The translations under genes and the position numbers were made by a program. Positions 60,872 to 64,000 of a DNA stretch of 64,000 nt are shown in pieces. Positions within the stretch are counted from its first letter, which is position 1. Each line of letters opens with the position of its first letter. Where the stretch lies: the NCBI GenBank assembly GCA_018292915.2, contig JACVVK020000481.1, positions 154,501 through 218,500 of the forward strand. The letters are read 5' to 3'. This DNA is from Batillaria attramentaria (lineage: Eukaryota > Mollusca > Gastropoda > Batillariidae). Below the pieces are notes generated by a model. That model saw only the letters and a list, made by a program, of their open reading frames with translations, had not been told where the DNA came from and did no database searches.

Positions 60872-62184
60872 ATGGCGACTGCCTCAGTTCAGCCCAGTGA
60901 TACAGAGTGTCCTGTTTGTCATGAGAATTTCTCCACCCCTAAAATCCTTCCCTGCGCCCACCTTCTGTGTCGTCACTGTCTTGTGACGTGGATGAAATCC
61001 GACACCGGTGCACAGTGCCCGTTGTGTCGTGACGTCATTGCTGACGCCACAGAAAGGGCCGGTAAATCCTTGGACGCCATCGCTGACTCGCTGCCTACCG
61101 ACCTGGCCATGGAGGCTAGGGTGGAATGCGCGGTCATTCTCAGCAAGAAACATGTTTGTGGCGGATGTCAAACCTCGCCGGCCACGTCCATCTGTCTCAA
61201 CTGTGGCGACATGTTGTGTGGCACGTGCACCAAAACTCACAGAAACCTCGCTGCGACAAAACACCATGATGTGGAAGACCTGGCCACCATGACTGCAGAA
61301 CGTCTGGCTGCCAACCGCCGCTTGGCCTGTTCCGTACATACCGACAAGACATCGGAACTCTACTGCCCCACCCACGGGGCCGCCATCTGTCACCTGTGCG
61401 CCACATCCAAGCACCGCGCATGTCCGGAAGTGATGGAACTGGAGGAGAAAATGCAGGAGGCGCGTGCAGTGCTGGCGGAGCTGGCGGCCACACTGAAGGC
61501 CGGAGAGAGCAAGCTGGAGGGGGCGATCAGCGAGCTGGATCAGTATCTGGTGGACATGGAGAAAGCAACACAGGCTGCCCTGGCCGACATTGACCACAAG
61601 TGTGACCGCCTGCAGAGCTGCGTGGAGGCCTGTCGCAAGCGTTTGAAGGAGCTTGCTAAGGGAGATAACTCTATGGCCAAGAAACGTGTAGAAGAAACGA
61701 AATGGTATCTGTTGAAGCGACGTGGGCGAGTGACGTCACACTGGCGACTGGTGGACCGCGTTAGAGACAGAATGCCCCGTGTGTGTGGTGTCAGCGACAT
61801 GACCTCCACGCTCCACATTCGCGTAAAAGGCATTGACCTTAGCGTGACTTTGCCTGCTGACTTGAAAGCCGTTTCCAAGACAACACTGACGATAGACGAG
61901 AAGGCGCTGGCCCGTATTGAACGTGAACTGTCCCAACTAGGCCAGCTGAGTGTGACTCCCGCTGTGAAAGTTGCTTCAACGCCATCCGCCCCAGGAGTGA
62001 CAGGAGACATGGCCGCTTCACAGGCTGTGGGTCAGGTAACGGTTAGTGACGTCTGATAAATACAATAATTGTGGTACTGTGTGACCTGAGTCATCTGCCC
62101 GCCTTTCTTTCCTGATGTGGATAAATTTGCATTCCGTTGAATTTGTTAATGCTGCATTTTATCAACGAAATAGTAGTAGGTGTA

Positions 62185-62241
<57 letters not shown>

Positions 62242-62773
62242 GGGGGGGGAGGGGGCTCGGCGTTTGTCCACACTACAATGCTATAAACATGGCTATATGA
62301 TTCAATTCAGGCGACAAGCTGGCGATTCCACACGAACCACGGGAAGAACATCGTGCTGAGTAACAACCAGCAGACGGCGGAGAGAGTCAGGGGGTATGAT
62401 GACGCCATCGTGATTTCCAGTGAGGCCATGACGACAAACACACTGTATGAGGTATTGCAACAGATTGTAGTCACACAGTACTTATGATGGTGTAATGCAG
62501 GCGTATGATGCATGCAGGCAACATTAGTTTGTACGTTTTCTAATATTTACTTTCTTTCTACACAAACATTATCGTTGTCTTGTCGCCGATATTTCACATC
62601 TGTATTTTAATCTCCTTTTTATTGTTTTGCCTTTTATCGGTGTGTTTGTGTTGATGTTGTTGTTAATCATAATAATAATAATCATGGATACTTACAGAGC
62701 GCCAAGAGCCCACTTACTCTCAGTGAGCTCTACGCGCTTATAGAGCTTAAAAAGAACTAAAACAAGCAATACA

Positions 62774-62812
<39 letters not shown>

Positions 62813-62835
62813 TACACACACACACACACACACAA

Positions 62836-62872
<37 letters not shown>

Positions 62873-62957
62873 TACACACACACACACACACACACACATA
62901 CACACACACAAACATACACACACACACACACACACAAACATACACACACACACACAA

Positions 62958-63012
<55 letters not shown>

Positions 63013-63938
63013 GAGTTCTGTCATTCACTCATCACTGCTGCTGAGTGATACTATAGATGTGTGGAGACAGGAAGTCATCTGTGTTACGGGTCTTCACCAA
63101 GACTCAGACAACAAAACTCATCATGACAAAACACAAACATGAGAGAAACGTGCGGTCAGTTCATGTAACAGTAAACGCCTGTTCAAATGATGTGTGGTTT
63201 ATCTGTGTAGGTACGACTGGATGCAGTGGAAAGAAACACAAAGGGGTGTACCCTGGTGTGTGGTGTGACTGTCGGGGACCCGGCCACCCTCACCCTGCCC
63301 TGGTATCCTGAAGAATGGACACAGGCTGTTGTGATTGGATATGACGGTGTTTGGCAATACGGCCCTTGGGTAAGGGGCGTGTGATATCGGCACGTGATGA
63401 CGTGTGAAACATGCTCGGATAACACATTTTGATTCAATACTTATATGGTTATACACATTCCGACACAGCACAGAGCTAAATTATGTTATAATATTTTTTA
63501 GTTCATGTGAAATCAGCAAAATGTGCAAGTTGCACGTGTTGTAGAAAACTCCATTTGTGTTGAAAGTCTAAAACGCTTTTATTGTTGATTTTTAAATGAA
63601 AGACTTCAGTGGTCCGCCCAATATTCCTAACAGAACAAGCTACACAGTCAATTCCGTGACCGTAGCTGAATGTTGCATCGCTTTTAGTTACTTACTGTGA
63701 TAGACTTTGGATTGAAATGAACCGCACCATGTGATTACAAACTGTGATATTGCCACAGACGCACAGTAATGTAGGAAAGTCACCGTCCGGTCTGCGTGAG
63801 GGAAGCCGTGTCGGGGTGCTAGTGGACACCGCCAACAGTCTCCACCTGTATGTAGACGGACAGCACCAGGGAGTGGCCGCCACGAACATACGTCACCCGT
63901 GTCGCGCTTTCTTTGACGTTTACGGTCCATGCACAAAG
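60872..63938 (+). CDS. TRIM-NHR gene 4 (3' end outside window): RING, B-box 1, B-box 2, coiled coil and NHR domain
   Basis: Coding exons in the window: 60872-62035, 62311-62451, 63211-63369 and 63759-63938, all phase 0, giving 500 codons. The 10-codon last exon of the paralogs would lie to the right. RING and B-box ligands are intact, and B-box 1 matches gene 1 (CGTCTKTHRNLAATKHH) instead of its neighbour gene 3. NHR differences are RGYDDAIV in exon 3, ERNTKGCTLVCGV and LPWYPEEWT with GYDGV in exon 4, and THSNVGKSPSGL with FDVYGPCTK in exon 5. Exon 4 thus resembles gene 2, while B-box 1 resembles gene 1. This mosaic suggests exchange between copies. If intron 5 is retained the frame ends VKLK at 63953. 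Confidence 0.82.
62188..62238 (+). repeat. (GT)n array in TRIM-NHR gene 4 intron 2
   Basis: About 24 GT units followed by a G-rich run before the exon 3 acceptor. Confidence 0.95.
62777..63012 (+). repeat. (CA)n array with higher-order AAACATA interruptions, TRIM-NHR gene 4 intron 3
   Basis: About 235 bases of CA broken at least six times by AAACATACACA at irregular spacing of roughly 20-40 bases. The paralogous arrays in genes 1-3 are pure CA, so the variant arose and spread in gene 4. Confidence 0.95.
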
Positions 63939-64000
63939 GTGAAGTTAAAATAAAGCGGAACAGTAATGGTGTTGCTAACTTGCGGGAGAAAACTGCTACA

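Overview
The window is eukaryotic nuclear DNA, most likely from a marine gastropod mollusc. The evidence is introns with GT-AG boundaries, several tRNA-headed SINE families with many copies, LINE fragments, long (CA)n/(CT)n arrays, an intronless chemosensory-type GPCR, and RING/B-box genes in tandem. The species is an inference; the sequence does not name it. No bacterial operon, CRISPR array, rRNA or functional tRNA gene was seen.

Layout. 1-3.6 kb: repeats only. 3750-4988: an intact single-exon rhodopsin-class GPCR. 5.0-12.5 kb: LINE and SINE copies, microsatellites and one small unexplained minus-strand ORF. 12574-26616: a complete 14-exon SLC13-family sodium/carboxylate (or sulfate) cotransporter gene of 604 codons, assembled here from splice sites. 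Its introns hold many mobile elements, including a long-terminal-inverted-repeat element that carries a SAP-domain ORF and a THAP-domain ORF. 27.3 kb to the end: a head-to-tail array of four paralogous genes with coding starts at 28220, 37156, 50060 and 60872. The fourth runs off the right edge.

The array is the main discovery. A first coding exon of 388 codons encodes RING, B-box 1, B-box 2 and coiled coil. Downstream exons of about 47, 53 and 60 codons, each in phase 0, together encode a complete Neuralized homology repeat (NHR) domain, and a 10-codon terminal exon is proposed. The product would be a TRIM-type E3 ubiquitin ligase whose C-terminal reader is NHR instead of SPRY, NHL or MATH. 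To my knowledge this is not one of the standard TRIM classes. The RING, coiled coil and much of the NHR core are nearly invariant between copies. Differences cluster in B-box 1 and in a few NHR segments that look like loops, which is what one would expect of a recognition protein under diversifying selection or gene conversion.

The spacers between array units record the history of the duplications. They contain unit-specific insertions, expansions of 20-, 73- and 79-bp tandem repeats, and copies of a segment that also forms the 3' UTR of the SLC13 gene. The GPCR, the transporter and the TRIM-NHR array do not form a pathway; they are simply neighbours.
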